NCBI GenBank assembly: GCA_905250025.1
Contig: CAJNOJ010000401.1
Location: forward strand, 6,858-70,857
Source of the DNA: Adineta ricciae
Lineage: Eukaryota; Rotifera; Eurotatoria; Adinetida; Adinetidae
Direction of reading: 5' to 3'
DNA length: 64,000 nt
Positions 1 through 13,900 of the stretch are shown piece by piece. Every line of letters begins with the position of its first letter. Position 1 is the first letter of the stretch. The translations under genes and the position numbers were made by a program. Under the pieces are notes generated by a model, which saw only the letters and a list, made by a program, of their open reading frames with translations, ran no database searches and had not been told where the DNA came from.

Positions 1-293
1 TCGTAGACATCATCCGAAGAAGGAAATTAGGACTGTTCGGGCACATCTGCAGAATGGGAGATAACAGGCTGATCAAACACGTTCTATTTTCACAAATGGA
101 CGGAAAATCTCGAAGAGGACGGCCGTGCAGAGAGTGGCTCGATGACATAACGGAATGGTGTCAACGTAGTGGACATCACCTGTTCCACCTTGCGCAAGAT
201 AGACGGGCATGGAAAAATCTGATCCCGTAAATGGTTGGACCCAACGGGCGCCAAGCCTATGGGATATGATGATGATGATGATGATGATGATGA
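1..293 (+). mobile_element. 3' end of a non-LTR (LINE-type) retrotransposon
   Basis: An open frame runs from the window edge (codons in phase from base 3) to a TAA at 228-230, about 75 residues. It reads as the extreme C-terminus of a LINE reverse-transcriptase polyprotein: a LGLFGHICRMG segment, a basic KSRRGRPCREWLDDI segment, then a Gln/Asp/Arg-rich tail ending RRAWKNLIP. After a short 3' UTR with a 'GPNGRQAYGI'-like reading, the element ends in an (ATG/TGA)n microsatellite at about 265-293, the usual 3' tail of this LINE type. The 5' part lies outside the window or is lost to 5' truncation. It is transcribed rightward. Confidence 0.85.
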
Positions 294-2530
294 TCTAGAA
301 TTGGGTCCTGGAAAAGTTTCTTCACTCATCTCACAGTTTTGCACAAATGAATATGGGTAGTTATCCCTATGCTACGTATTTATAAGATGTTCCCAAAAGA
401 AAATCATTGACCCGCTAGAACGGTAATTTGCTCAGAGCGACTATCGTGACTTTTCCATCTCAAGTCGTGCCTCTATTTTAGCAACACTACGATGAATGCT
501 GTAAAATAAGATAAGACTATTCCTGAATTTCAAATATAAACCAAACCGATTTTTCCGATTCGTATTAACGGAAGTTCTATTGAAAATCGCTCCAGTATCT
601 CCACAGCGTACTGTCCAGTTGGAACAGTTACTACTCCTGATTGAACAGTTTTGGCCGAAGAAATTTATCAAGGAGAAACCTGAGCCTTGGGCTCTACGAC
701 ATCATTTTCCCAGCCTATATTCTCCAGTCTCAATACCAATTTCACCAATTTTTCATCTACAACATCTGATTCGCCGTGCGACATTACGTGAGTAGTGTAC
801 CAATTCTTTTCCTTGTTTTATTTTCTTTGATATTCCATCTTTGATGCCCACAGAAACACACAAAAACAGTTTCTCTCTTGATGCCACTTTTTACTCATTC
901 AAGAAAATAAGTCTCACACTATCTGTTCTGAAAAGAGGTTGGAGAGCATGAACTTCTCTAAATTATAATGCTCGCTAGTCACTTAAAGTACTAGCCTCAC
1001 GAAATCTGTACGCACTACACTACACTAAATCAATGATCACAACGTTGACTATTTTAATGCAGGAACAAACACAACCAACTCTGAATTCAAATCCAAATCT
1101 GCGCTATTTCGAAAATTTCTTTCATATAAATGCTACCAGAGATGGCCAGTCAGTCATCGACAACCGTATCAGACACCACTCTCAGCTAGTCGCTCCAAAT
1201 CCTTTATTACCTGTGAAACATTGTAGAACAGTTTAAAGAACATCGCTTACGGACTCATTGATTTTATAATCCTGAATACGCGATCGATTGATAAAGAGAT
1301 CTCAAAACCTCACTTATGAAGTTTATCACCATCTTCCATGCGACATCAATATTTTTATGCTAACACCGATGGCAAACGCTGTGCGTCCTTGTACGGTGAC
1401 TACTTAATATACCCATCAGATAAATTTCAACACAACCGCTAACGAATCCTTTCCTATGGCACAAGGAGATTCGAAGTATATCTGCATAATATACGACTAG
1501 AAGACGCAGGGATACCTCAATAATTTAGTATATTATCGTCTAAGTTGGTGTTCGTTTAACTTTGTTAGGTAGTTTTTCGAGAAAAAAGCTTTTTTTGATT
1601 GGTCACCTTTGATCTGTGACAAACATACACTCAAACGTATTTCACCTTTTTGTGCACTTTTTCGTATCCCTCTCCTCTCAATCGAGGAAATAAGTTAGAA
1701 AACGACAGGAGATGCAAATATTTAATGGAGAAACCTTTAAAGCAATGACATCCAAACACTGCATCATCACTCTCCGCAGCAGTATCCATTGAATACTTGA
1801 ATCCAACTTTCAAGTATTACATTTGTCTTCTTGTTCACGTCAACCCATTCTCGACTATTGTCTCCGTTTAGAAAACATCTGGGGACGACTGATGATGTTA
1901 ACTTACTGAGAAACATCTGAGCGAAAGTTCTCCCAGGTACTTGTTCTCTACTCCTGTCACTCTTTCTAGAGCCCTGTCAAAGTGCTCTTGAGTGAAGAAA
2001 AGCATCGTAGAAAATTTAATTAAGCATGCTAATAAGAAAGTTGCCTGGGTCGATCTCGCCCAAGCTTCGTCCTCAGAACTCCTTTCCATAGGATGCGTTA
2101 AAGTGATTTTTAAGCAAGTACGAGTTATTTCTTTTAAAAAAAATTTTTGCTAAAGTGACTAAGCTTAGGAGCGGAATAATGGGTCAGTCTCCATAATAGG
2201 CTAAGCATCGTGTCCCTAACGGCTGTAATGGAGAGTTTTCCATTTCTCAACTAGTGAAATCGGAAAATTCTACATTGTGGTTATTACGACCATTGCTGAA
2301 AGCCTGTGTGATACCCCGTTTATTCTCTGCTAAAAGAATGGCATAAATGAGTTTCGTGGAAAATACTATAACGAATCATATTCCCCTTCTGAGAAACGAA
2401 TTCCATGCAACCTTCCAATGGGTTTAGGGAAGTACCATGAGAATTTTCGTGACGCGAGCTATAACAGGGACAGAATGCATACCGAACGAACACACACACA
2501 CATTCTTCTTTATATATATATTGATCATAC
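294..2530. other. Stretch without a recognisable gene
   Basis: Apart from short open frames without recognisable domains, nothing could be assigned here. AT-rich sequence with scattered short frames on both strands. A CA/TG run near 2490-2503 lies in the predicted intron of the neighbouring secreted-protein gene. Confidence 0.5.
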
Positions 2531-2972
2531 CTGTATAAGGTCTCATTGTTGTCTCTAATTCGGCTTGTGTCGACATTATTGTCGGAGGACAATATGTATT
2601 TGACGCTGAAAGATACCAACGACGTCGTTACATACTAGCATGAAGACAAATCTTACCTTCGTTTATTTTATAACAAATGACACTCGCTCGAATGCCTCCT
2701 ATCATTTCGATTGTACCTAACTGACAAGATTCACTATACATCGAACAAGTTTTGTTCTCATGAAAATAAACGGCCGTTTGACAGTTGCTTGTGTAAACAC
2801 ATTCCCAAATACACGATTGAATCGATGCATCTGCTGACAATGTCGCATTTCCAAGAAATGCACAAGAAGAATTGAGATGATATAGTGCGGATCGATGAAT
2901 TCGCGTGATCACAATTGCATTGCTCGAACTGACGAAAAGATAAATCAAGAGAAAATACACATTGAGAGACAT
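2531..2972 (-). CDS. Secreted Cys-rich protein with PAN/apple-like domain (5' exons)
   Basis: Exon 1 (2657-2972) starts with a Met followed by a clear signal peptide (hydrophobic stretch ending SSSNA) and about 85 residues with six or more Cys in a pattern like PAN/apple domains (CAFLGNA, CIWECVYTSNCQTAVYFHE, CSMYSESCQLG). It ends at a GTAAGA donor in phase 1. A 51-base intron (2606-2656) joins exon 2 (2531-2605, 75 nt), which begins after a TTTCAG acceptor, stays in frame and encodes a Thr/Ser-rich segment with one Cys. It ends at another GT donor. I could not fix the following exons; the next plausible acceptor (near 2460) gives an early stop. PAN modules usually bind proteins or carbohydrates in secreted proteins; the ligand is unknown. 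Complete length and C-terminus are uncertain. Confidence 0.6.
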
Positions 2973-3297
2973 TATAATTGTGTATGCACTGAAGGAGACA
3001 AGAAAATGGCACTGAAATCAAGTATAAACACATATATTTATATTTTCTCGTTCATGGCTGATGAAAATCAGATTTCCACATATACGTAATACTCGACAGT
3101 TGAATTCAACTATTCAACTACTCAACTACCGTAATTCGTTCAGTTGTGTTAACTGTCTAAAGTTTTTAGGGCCGAGTCTACACATAGCGTTGAAGCTGAT
3201 TGAGGGTGTGTGGAGAGTGCGGCGGGGTAGAACATCTTGAGAGTGTGGTTGAGGATAGAGTGGTGATTTTTTGTAATAAATGAATAAATGAATAGTT

Positions 3298-3330
3298 GAG
3301 GGGGGTGAGGGTGTGGGTGAGGGTGTGAGG
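3298..3330 (+). repeat. Telomere-like G-rich block
   Basis: About 33 bases of GAGGGTGTGGGTGAGGGTGTG-type repeats, close to the TGTGGG telomere repeat known for bdelloid rotifers. Looser GGGTGTG-like matches occur just upstream (about 3200-3250). G-rich strand is the plus strand. Confidence 0.7.
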
Positions 3331-4573
3331 CGCGATGGATATGCGATTTGTGCCGAGGACGTGAGATTAGAAGATGTCGATAGTTAATGAACATTGATAT
3401 TGGGACTCCCATCTCGTAAAGTATGGAATGGGATGCATCCGAGAGTTCATGAGTTTTTTCAAAAGTAAAGCTAAGACGGAGAAAACATCATTGCGAAAAC
3501 TCTCTTGTTTGGTGAAAAACCTCATATTCGTTCTTCGTTTGAAAAATACTAGATCAGAGGTAAAACGATTTTCGTAAAAGATTACCCTAGCAAATAGAAT
3601 GAAAACGTTCTACCAAAAAGGTAATAGAACATGAAGATTAAATAGCGCAAGTCTTGTCTAAAACTTAATCAATTTCAATTAATTTTCATCTGGAAAGATA
3701 TCGTATGGAAAAGTTAAATAAGCTCTTTAGAAATCAGATCTTTTCTCTCAAATGAGCACTTTCCCACGAATTGTTGGTAAATCTAGGTTGAAATAGAAAG
3801 CTTACGTCTAGTTTGCAATGAGTTTGTGTAGCGCTATGATATATTCGAAAAAAAAACTTTCTTGCATTGAATTCAGAAAAGATAATGACACTCTTTTGCC
3901 ATCAAAAGCGACGACTGGTAAAACTTGTTGAGTATGAAGGTACTCGACAAAAAAGAGAAATCAGCATTGTGAAACAACGAAATATTGTTTACTTCTACGT
4001 CAGGTTTATCGATATTGCTCTTGCTCATTCTGTAGAAAAGAATTTTTCACTCATTTGAAAATTTCGATTCTGTCGAAGAGAGCGAATACCATTCCTATAT
4101 TATTAAGAACTCTTCGTCAGAAGTGAAAGAAGGGAATGGATCAATATCACATGTGCGCTATTTGATACCTTCTCAATTAATTCATCATAACGAAGCACAT
4201 CCCAAGTTTCATTTTACAGCTCAATCAAAAATACAGTTTGATTTTGGACACGAAATTAGGAACACAATCAAATGAATGCGAGAACTTCGGATAGGCTCAT
4301 CTTCGAACTCATAAACTAACGATATACGTACACACTGATTGACGCGGTATCTCATTTCACGAAGTTTGATGACCAGGATGTTTCTCTCCCGCGTTGATGC
4401 GAAACTAACTCGCAATCTTATTTGATATGCCGTACCGTCCCATCCTTCTAAAAAGATACCGGATCGATTCTACTTGAAATAAGTAATGAGCTCTCTCGTT
4501 TTTAGGGCAATATTCCATTTGATACGTATCAGCAAGTGCCGATAGATTAATACAGCCTAACGGTAAGTAACAT

Positions 4574-4767
4574 TAGAGTCCTGCATCGGAATTTTTTCGG
4601 TATTGATTATTCTCAGAGCAGAGACTTCAGTTCAGTTCTTGGATTCTTTTGAAGGTATTTGATGGATAGAAAATTAAATTCTCTACCTCTGGTGCACGTT
4701 CAAAAGAATCTAAGAACTAAGATGTAGTCTCTACTCTGAAAATACCTAATCCCGATGCAGGACTCTA
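4574..4767. mobile_element. MITE with perfect terminal inverted repeats and TA flanks
   Basis: The left end reads TA-GAGTCCTGCATCGG and the right end CCGATGCAGGACTC-TA, so the first 14 bases are a perfect inverted repeat flanked by TA. Homology between arms continues inward for about 70-80 bases with mismatches (TCTTGGATTCTTTTGAA versus TTCAAAAGAATCTAAGA). Total about 190 bases, no coding capacity. The TA duplication and size fit a Tc1/mariner-type non-autonomous element. Confidence 0.85.
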
Positions 4768-5300
4768 CCCATTCCGTCGATTCCTGCAAAGCATCATATT
4801 TACAAAACATCAAATACGTCGCACACTAAATAGTTAGATAATTTATTCTTCTAGTAGATGCTTAACTCACGAATACCAGCAACGAATCGCAGAACTTAAT
4901 GAAAGCTCTTTGGACTCTGATTCTTATTTTCACAAAATATCGCCCTGTCTCTCTCTACTAATGTCTTTTTCCAACAGTACATACATTATTAAAAAGAAAA
5001 CTTAAACAGATAAGACATGAAGAAAAAAAAGAATATTCTTTTCTATCGGAGCAGCTACAGTAAGATAAAACTTCAAGTGTTTAATTTTTTATATAAAAGA
5101 AAGCATAGACGTGAGATAGTGAATGTAAAGATATCGTCTCTCATACTGACCGATAGATCCAACAAGAAACTTCATGAATGTGTAAATCATATAACCTATT
5201 GTTTGAAATGTGAAGACACTCTCATATCATGCAAAACATTCTTGTGCCCTTTATTCCAAATTTCACTGTTACTTCAGAAGATTAACCCATACAACCAACC

Positions 5301-5735
5301 TGAGGGTGTGGGGTGTGAGTGGTAACTGCCATAATCGATTTCGAACCTATTAAAGTTCGTTTTCAAATGGTTTGAGACTCAAAAATGATCAAAAGACATT
5401 ATTTTGAAGAAAACAATATCAAATAACCAAATCTAAGTTGAATCTTGAGGGTGTGGGTGAGTTATATATATTGGAACCCTACAATCTAGATTTCGATCTT
5501 TCCAAAGGATCGATCATCAGGTAGGTTATTATCTGCATTCAAATTCAAATTCAAAAAGAAATCGGAAAGACTAATTAAAGTCCACCAAAATTGAGGGTGT
5601 GAGTCAAAGCACGCCATTATTGCGATTTCGTCCCTGCTAGAGGACTCATCAGATGGCTTTAGACTGCATAAGCTATCCAGATGATCCGAAGATCACAGAT
5701 AAGCTTACATAATCTGCGTAGTTCGACAGATAGCT
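5301..5735 (+). repeat. Three ~145-bp tandem units, each opening with a telomere-like block
   Basis: TGAGGGTGTG occurs at 5301, 5446 and about 5591, that is, spaced 145 bases apart. Each is followed 33-44 bases later by a GATTTCG motif, so the units are diverged copies of one repeat rather than chance matches. The first block is longest (TGAGGGTGTGGGGTGTGAG). Confidence 0.55.
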
Positions 5736-6670
5736 GAAAAGAAGCTGTTCGATGTACCGCTCATATGGTTGCGAATGGTACAATATAGATTATGTTCGCT
5801 TTGTTTATATATTGAATTCTGGTGCTGGGAAACAATGAGGCGAATGGGTGGCAACACCGGATTAGGGTGACATCTTATGGAATATTAGGGATGTTTTGTT
5901 TAGTTGTTTATTGGAAAGTGCTGTCGTCACGTGGCTTTTTGATATGAGATATATTATATCGGTGCTGGTTTGGCTTGAGTGTGATGTTGCGCAGCGCTTT
6001 AAGCTTAAAATCTGATTTTGAGTGTTTGAGGATACTTGGCAAGTGGTCAAAGAATCTGTTCGGCAGTTAAAACACGACAATAAACGAAATGTAATGTGGC
6101 GAAACTTTCGAAATGCTCAAAATGTCGATAACATTTAAACATGGGGAATGGACTCCTATTGTAGCTTCATTGATGATTATTTTTATACATCTTTCTGTAC
6201 ACATTGCTGGCCAATTGTCTTATACGTATAGTACGGTCCGAAATAAAAGCATTGTCTCAAGAATGATTAGTCGATAATTTAGCATTTTCACATCGTAAAT
6301 CGTATTTAGCACCATTTTCTATATTCTTGATTTTCATGCGCTTAACTGTCTGGCTCTTGTGATTCTCATGCATTCCGCATATTACATGTAATTTATGTGC
6401 GCATGACTCATGCAAGTGTTCAAGTGCTTCTCAATGGAAAGAAACTCAAGAGATCATGACACATCTTGAGACGTGTCTGGCTCAAGAATGAAAAAAAAAG
6501 TTCGCCTAGGGTTGTCATTTCACTGTTGAAGAACAATTTTGTGATTTAAGTGTCTAATGAAATAAATGAAATGAAAAGTAAATAGTCAACCTTTTAGAAA
6601 CAATCTAGATCTTATATAAAAAAGGCATGTGATATGACATCGAAAAACTAATCCATTCATTGCTAGGAGA

Positions 6671-6850
6671 CGGGTTCTTATACACATCCACTACTATAAC
6701 TTGTAGATCAATATTTACTTGAAAAAATGTGCTTTAATCTTAATTTAAAATCAATGAATAATTCGAAAAATGGCCGGTTTGAAAGCATTTATCAACCGGT
6801 CGGACCGGACCGGCCTAGATATTCTTCACCGGTTCCAACTCTGGGCCCTG
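6671..6850. mobile_element. Probable hAT-type non-autonomous element
   Basis: The right end reads ACCGGTTCCAACTCTGGGCCCTG, whose reverse complement (CAGGGCCCAGAG...) is a typical hAT terminus. The eight bases just outside (CTAGGAGC, 6851-6858) nearly match those before 6671 (CTAGGAGA, 6663-6670), consistent with an 8-bp target duplication. The interior has nested CCGG palindromes near 6790-6825. The left terminus is poorly conserved, so the left boundary is less sure. Confidence 0.45.
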
Positions 6851-7911
6851 CTAGGAGCTGTATAAACGATTAGAGATATAGCACATGAAGAGTCTTTATG
6901 AGTGTGTTTATAATTGTATTATTTGTCACTAAGCTAAAAAGGTTTGCTTTTCAAGTTCAAGTTTATTTTTATGCGCTTTAATACTTGAATCTTAGTGTTT
7001 TTTTCATCTAATTCACGAGGGAAAGAACTCAACGTGTATTGTATTCAAGATATTCTCACCTTACCAGCAATCCTAAATAATTTTAGGCTAACATTTTCTT
7101 ATTAAACCCGACAATCAATCTTAAATTGACTTCTTTAGTTGAATCGACCAATTATATCCCTTGTGACTAGTAAAAATGCTATAAGCTTGAGTGTGCGGAT
7201 TCTAAAGTGCGTTAAATCTGAAAATGTTCTATTTTCATCCATAGTCTCGTTTTCAAAACACAAGCAGGTGAGTTCTACGTTTTAGACTCAAAGGGGCGAC
7301 GCTTGTGCTTTTTCCAGATTGAAAGGTCACGACATTCATACTCTGCAACCTGCTCCGGCAAGGCTCTATTCCTAAATGACTGTCAGCAAAAATGAGTAGT
7401 TTTTACTATAGCAATTTACCGTATCTAACATAGAACATGCTTTTGTTGCTCGATAACTCCCGGTCAGCCGATATCATTCGATAGAGAATTTCATTTCGAA
7501 TCTATCGCAAGACACTTGAATGCGCTGCTAAATTCCATCGTGTCCCCCTGGACAAACACAAAGAAGAGATTATGACATTTGGTGTCCTGTCCCCTAAAAA
7601 AGTCGATCCTACCATGATCGAAAAAAATAAAATACAGCCCGAACCGAACTCTATGACGGCACAACTCCTAATCCACTTATTCTGCCCATTACGGCAGTCA
7701 TTCCTAAAATCCCTCAGACCTAATTCTCTAGCTGGAAATTCGAAAATTCCTATTATGGACATTATGGAGACGGTATATAAGGTAATTTATTTGCTCAGGA
7801 CTCACTGGTAAAACTGACTTCCTCGGAAAACGTTATAACGCATCAAATCGCAGATTCTGACTGTTGACAGTCTTCACAGAAGGTTTCCCAATGTATAAAC
7901 TTTGTACATTT

Positions 7912-10900
7912 TTATTTCATATCAGACGAAGAAGAATTTCGCGCTAAGAAAAATGTGGGTCTCTTTTCAAGATTTTCAATTGTTTTCATAAATTCGTCAT
8001 AAATATCATTTTCAGTGAATAATTGCACTTGTTTATCAGATAAATTAATTGTTTCAATAGAAGTAAATTCTAAAAGAGTACCAAAAGTTGATTTTTGATC
8101 AATCCAATTGATACTATTGAATTCATCTGATAAGTCATTCAAAATAATTGATACCTGATGATATAATTCCGATGAAGAAACAATAGAATCTTGGGCAAGT
8201 AAATGTAACAAACATAATAAATTCTCAAAAGTTGAAAATTTTCTTTGATTTACCATTGAATATAAAAATTCAAATAATTTTTCAATAACATTTTCGCCAT
8301 CAATTTGTTTAATGAAAGTAAATGCTACTGGAATTTCATCGTTATATACGTTTACAACCCATTTCCATAGATCAATGAGTTCATTTGTAAGTACACCAGA
8401 CATAATATAAACATTAATTAATGCTTCAATATCTGATTGATCTGTTTTATGATACAGATATTGATAAACTTCTGCTTGTGGAACATCTCGGATAAAAATA
8501 CATTTTTGAATTGATTTTTGAAATAGAAGAAAATTATTTTCAATAGCTTTGTATGCTATTTTCACGTAATTAACTGTTGGAGGCGAAAGATAATTAAAAT
8601 TTGATTTATCACATAAGTAATCATGAAAATTTCTCGCAAATATATCAAGAAGTTTGCTTGAATTCTTTTCGATATGTTTAACGATTTCTTTTTCAATTTT
8701 ATAATCATCACCAAAACATTCTTCCCAATGAAATAACGTTTTCTCCAATAAGAATTGATACTCTTTTTCCGGTGTCAAGGTCCATTTTTCTTCAAATAGA
8801 TTTCTTCTTACTTGAAATGTTGGAAGAGATCTTTGTGCAATAATCAAACAAAAAGCAGCTCTTATGATAATTACCTCCGGTAATGATGAATTGAATATAT
8901 TCTCGAGTGCTTGATTTAATTCATCTGAAATCTTGAGATTTCGATTCGATTTTTGCGTTAAATACAAATAATTTCCAAATGCCAGTAAACAAATGTTTAA
9001 AATATCGGATGAATATTCATCAAAGAAAAAGATAACTTGTTCTAAATGTGCAACTCCATAACCTCGTAGAAAGAGATGTTCTTCGTACATTTCATAATTT
9101 GTAAATACAAAAGAAAAACCGCTAGCAATTGCTTTTTGAATTTGTAAGAAATCATGATTATGTAAAAGTGATAAGATATATTCGTAAAGTTCATCAGAAA
9201 AATCATCTTTTTTGCCATTCCATATTGAGTTTTCGATCATCCATTTACAAAGAATAGCAATATATTCTTCTTTGAAAGTATTGGGATTTTCAAGATATTT
9301 TTTAAGATATTCTAAAAGAAAAACTCGTAAATCGTATGAACATTCTTTGACTATTATTATAAATGGAGTAGTTGAAGTATTTCGTTCGAATTCTAAATCA
9401 AGAATTAATTGAAGAACTTCTGTACGATGAATATACACAGATATTTGTCGAAAATATCCAACATTTTCATGTAAAAGTGTCAGAATTTGCCGGAGAATAG
9501 ATAAATTGACAAATTCTGATTCGATTAAACGTTTTAAAAGTGATCGAAAATTACATTTTTGAATACAATCGAAATTTTTCTTGATAATATCAAACAAATC
9601 TGATGAATTTGAACCATGAATAATAAGTTGCAATGCGGCGTAATACGCCATATATTGCAAAGATTTATCCGTTTGATAAATGAGCCATTTTTCAATCTCT
9701 GATAAAGCATTTGGTTCAATGAATAAACAACACAAAACATTTTCAATAATTTTTGAAAGATTGTTCTTATTTGGTGAATTCAAATAATTTGTTATCCATT
9801 TTGCTATTTTAACACTCATAATTTTCTCATTGGTTGACAAGTCATTCCACAATTCATCTAAGTCTTTCCAATTAGAGATTCGACTCTGTTCATCATCATT
9901 TCTCTTCATTTGTAAAATTTGCATATCAAATGCTAATTCAGTGGTATAGATCAATGAGAGAAGAAGCGTATTCGATGAATTGAATGAATTTCTTTTGTTC
10001 AAGCATTCGTAGAGAATAGAAGAATTCAATTGAAAAATTTCTGATAAATCTGATTTTTGTTTAATAAATTCCAAAAAACAATTCGAAAACTCAGGATTAC
10101 GAAGTTGTTTCAAAGCTATGAATGCTGCTTCTTGATTTGGTTTATCGTTAGAAAATTTCTCAATAATAATTTCGGCCATTTGATGAAACGCTACTGATTG
10201 ATATTCATATAATGAATAACATCGAATAAATAATAATGTTGCGAATAATAACGAAAGATTTGGCAAAAGTATTTGCAACGAATTAATCATTTCTAATCTT
10301 AAATCTTGTCTCTGTTGAATTTCAAAGATTAATGGATCTTTCATATCCAACAAAACACTTAAGGCGAAGATTTTTAACATTGGATTGTTGATATTTTGCA
10401 CAACAGAATACACTTCTTGACTTTTTTCAGGAGAAATTTTCAAAACGATACTCACCTTGAAAAAGTCTTGCGAGTATAATTGATGTAACTAGAAGTTTTA
10501 AATCTTTTCTTTCATTATCAGTAATATTATTCGCATCAGAAATACGTTGACGTTCAATTTCAATAAGTTTGTTCACATCGATTGGCTCATCAATCGAAAT
10601 TTGCTCGAATAATATATTGGCACGCTGTTCTTGTTTTTCTTGTTCTCTACCGTGTTTGTTTTCTATCAGACGAATTATCAAATAGTTTTCCATGTGATAA
10701 TTTTGAAATTGTGATCGTAATCGCGATAGGAGAAGATAATAATTTGGATCATTTTCATCAAGATTTTCTAAATGTATTAAAGATTGTAATCGAAATAAAA
10801 CTCGTGATAATAAATTGAGTTTACTGTTTGAGTCATTTAAGAGAGAATAATATAAATTTTGAAGATGTTTTGGTATAAAAGAAAATGATTTTAATGAAAT

Positions 10901-13900
10901 CTTTCCAATCATTTCTGTCGAATTCTGGTTTTTGTTAGTTGATTGAGGATTTTGTCGGGCAGGAACGAAATAACTTGGTGTAAGTAAAAATAATGAATAA
11001 TTTATATCAAATTTATTCAATGCAGAGACACAAATGACGGAAAATTTCAAACGTTGTTTTTCGAATTCGATTGATTTTGGATAAAAGAAATTAACGATTT
11101 GCTGAAGATCTAATAGAAGAGAATGATCATTGATCAAATGTCTTCCGTCTTTATGAGAAATCCATGTTTGTTTTAAATAAAACCAATTTTGTTGGAGTCG
11201 AATTGCAGCCAGAGATAATCCGGAATATTCAGAATATTTTCTATAAAACATTTCTATCGAAAGTCCTTTTAAGCAAATTAACGCCATAAAAATATCAATA
11301 ATTTCGTTTGAAGTATCTGTTTTCGATGTCTTCTCAAGAATATTTTCATAATAATTTATCAATGATGTCATTTTCACCCAATGGGACTCTTCCGAATTCG
11401 TTAAATATTCAACAATTGACGGTATAATTGACGATTGACGAAAGATTTGTTTGGAAGAAAAATTGATTCTTAAATCTTGATTTTCCAATATGAAATTGAG
11501 TCCTCCGCATACGAGACAAATAACAGAAAGTATTAATGGATGAATCGTTGATATACAGATATGGTTTGATGAAAAATACGATGAGAATTCATTGGAAACA
11601 ATATATTCATGTGCATTTCGGATTAAGATAATTCTTCGAAAAGTTTGATCGATGAGAAATTCATTTGTTGAGTTTTGATTGCGATACTTGTTCAATTGTT
11701 GATAAATCTTTGGCAAAATTGATTTGAGTTTATTTGGAAATTGAACAATTTTTAATTGAATTGATTTTAATAGACTTTGACAAAATTTACGGAGGTTTAG
11801 TTCATCTTTTAAATGTAATTCCATCCATTCTTGAATTAAGTTTTCAGGTAATTTTAGGAAATTCCACAGAAAATATTTGTCAACAATAATATTTATCGAA
11901 CAATTCAATAAATGATTCAATGCATTAAAAATAACTGATTTCATTGGTAATCGTCGAAGATCTTTGAAACCTTCGAAAAAGAGTAAAATTCCCAAAGGAA
12001 TTGTAGACGATTTATCAGCATTTACGAGTAAATTACAGAATTGATTATAATCCTTAAATGCCCATTTCCAACTAATCCAACCGAGAGTTAAAAGAAGTGA
12101 TTTTCGAAAACGTGATTTGCTAGTAAATGTAACAATACGTTTAGCGAGGCTTTCTATCGAGGAATTTCCAAGTAAAGATTGCGTTACAAAATAATCTTGA
12201 AATAATGAATGTTGAAAAGAAAATACTTCTAAACCTAATTCACTTATAATATTCATTTTCGATTGAAGAATTTCTAAAATTTTCTCAGTATATTCACAAA
12301 GATTTTCATGATTAATCGATAGATTTCCGTGTTGTTTCAAAACCATTTGACATAATCGTTTTAGATCAAATGCATCAATCAGATTCGATGATGAATTTGT
12401 ATGAAGATATGTGGAAGTGTGAATTAAAAATTTGATTAAAATATCCTTTGATATATGAAGTTCTTGATTGGGCCAAGAATTTAATATCGATTGAACAATA
12501 AAATCATAGATTTCTATTCGAGATTTGGGATTGAAATTCTTATTTAATTGAAAAATATTTTTACAAATAAAACATAATAATAAAGGATTGAATGTAAGCG
12601 ATGTTGAATGTTTTTTAAATATACACTCAATAGCATTCAATCGTCGATTAGATAAATATTTCATTTTTTCTTCATTTAATTCAAAGCCATGTTTAGATAA
12701 AATCTCCAAAATACTTTTTTCTACTTGTTGCATCCATTTTTTCATAAATATTCTCGATTGTTTACGTTCTAATAATAATAATAAATAATGATGAATAAAA
12801 GAACCAAGAATAGGATGAAATTGATATCCAACTTTTCGAGTTGTTACAATTAATTGATTTCCACCGGTTATTTTTGGTGATCCTATTTCATAATAGATTT
12901 TATTCTGACTATTGCGTATGACATCATCAAATGCAGAACAAAACTCTGGTGTAAAAATAAATTCATTGATGAATTCTTTTATCCGATCAACAATTTGACC
13001 TCTTCGATGAATATCATCGATCTCATCGAGTCCATCTAAAAGAATCAATGCATGACCGTGATCGATAAATTCACCAAAGAGATTTTCTTTGTCATTAGAA
13101 AGATTATTTATATAATCATATAATGTTTTAGATTGATTTTCATAAAGCCATGTGGAGAATTCAGTTAAACGAATTAAAATTGGAAAACGATTTGGAACAT
13201 AATGATTTTCATTTAAATTCACTTGTTCATCATTGTTACAAATTGCTTCAGCAAAGATACACAATATCCATCGAAGAAGTGTAGATTTTCCACTTCTTGG
13301 ATCACCTAAAATAACAATCCACCGATCATATTCTAAAAGTGTTTCAATTGTTTTTGATTCACCAAATCCAGACAATTCACTTTCGATCGAAGGGAAAAAT
13401 GTGTTTGAATCACGATTGGCTGTTCGACATAGTTCAATAGTTGTACTGAAATGATCTTCGATATCTGCTAATAAATGTTTTGAACAATCAATTTTTATAT
13501 CAATGCGTTGTAATTGTTCTTTAACTGATATTTCATTTAATTGACAATTTTCAAGGACAAAATCATTGATATTTTCTATCAAATCGTCGATTTGTACTTT
13601 TGAATAAACATAAATACAATTATGAAGATATTCATTGACGAGTTTTGCTTTTTCATTTACTAAATCTTTGAAAATCTTTCGTTTTCCAAATTTATGTTGA
13701 AATTGTATTTCACGTTGCATTCGTTTCTTCTCATTTGTAATTTTCTTCAAAAAATTATTCCAATTTTCCCCCATACTTGTTTCACCATTCGGTCCTTTGA
13801 GCGCATAGATTATATCATCGTATAGATTAATCCAATAATCTTCCAGAAGTTTTTTATTATTACTCATTACACGATCTAATTGTCGACAAAATAATTCAGT

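Larger units (their letters stand above)
2973..7911. other. Gene-poor stretch with repeats
   Basis: No credible protein gene in almost 5 kb. It contains telomere-like G-rich blocks, a TA-flanked inverted-repeat element, a hAT-like element and a three-unit tandem repeat, all listed separately. Short frames here lack domains, codon bias and splice support. Confidence 0.5.
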
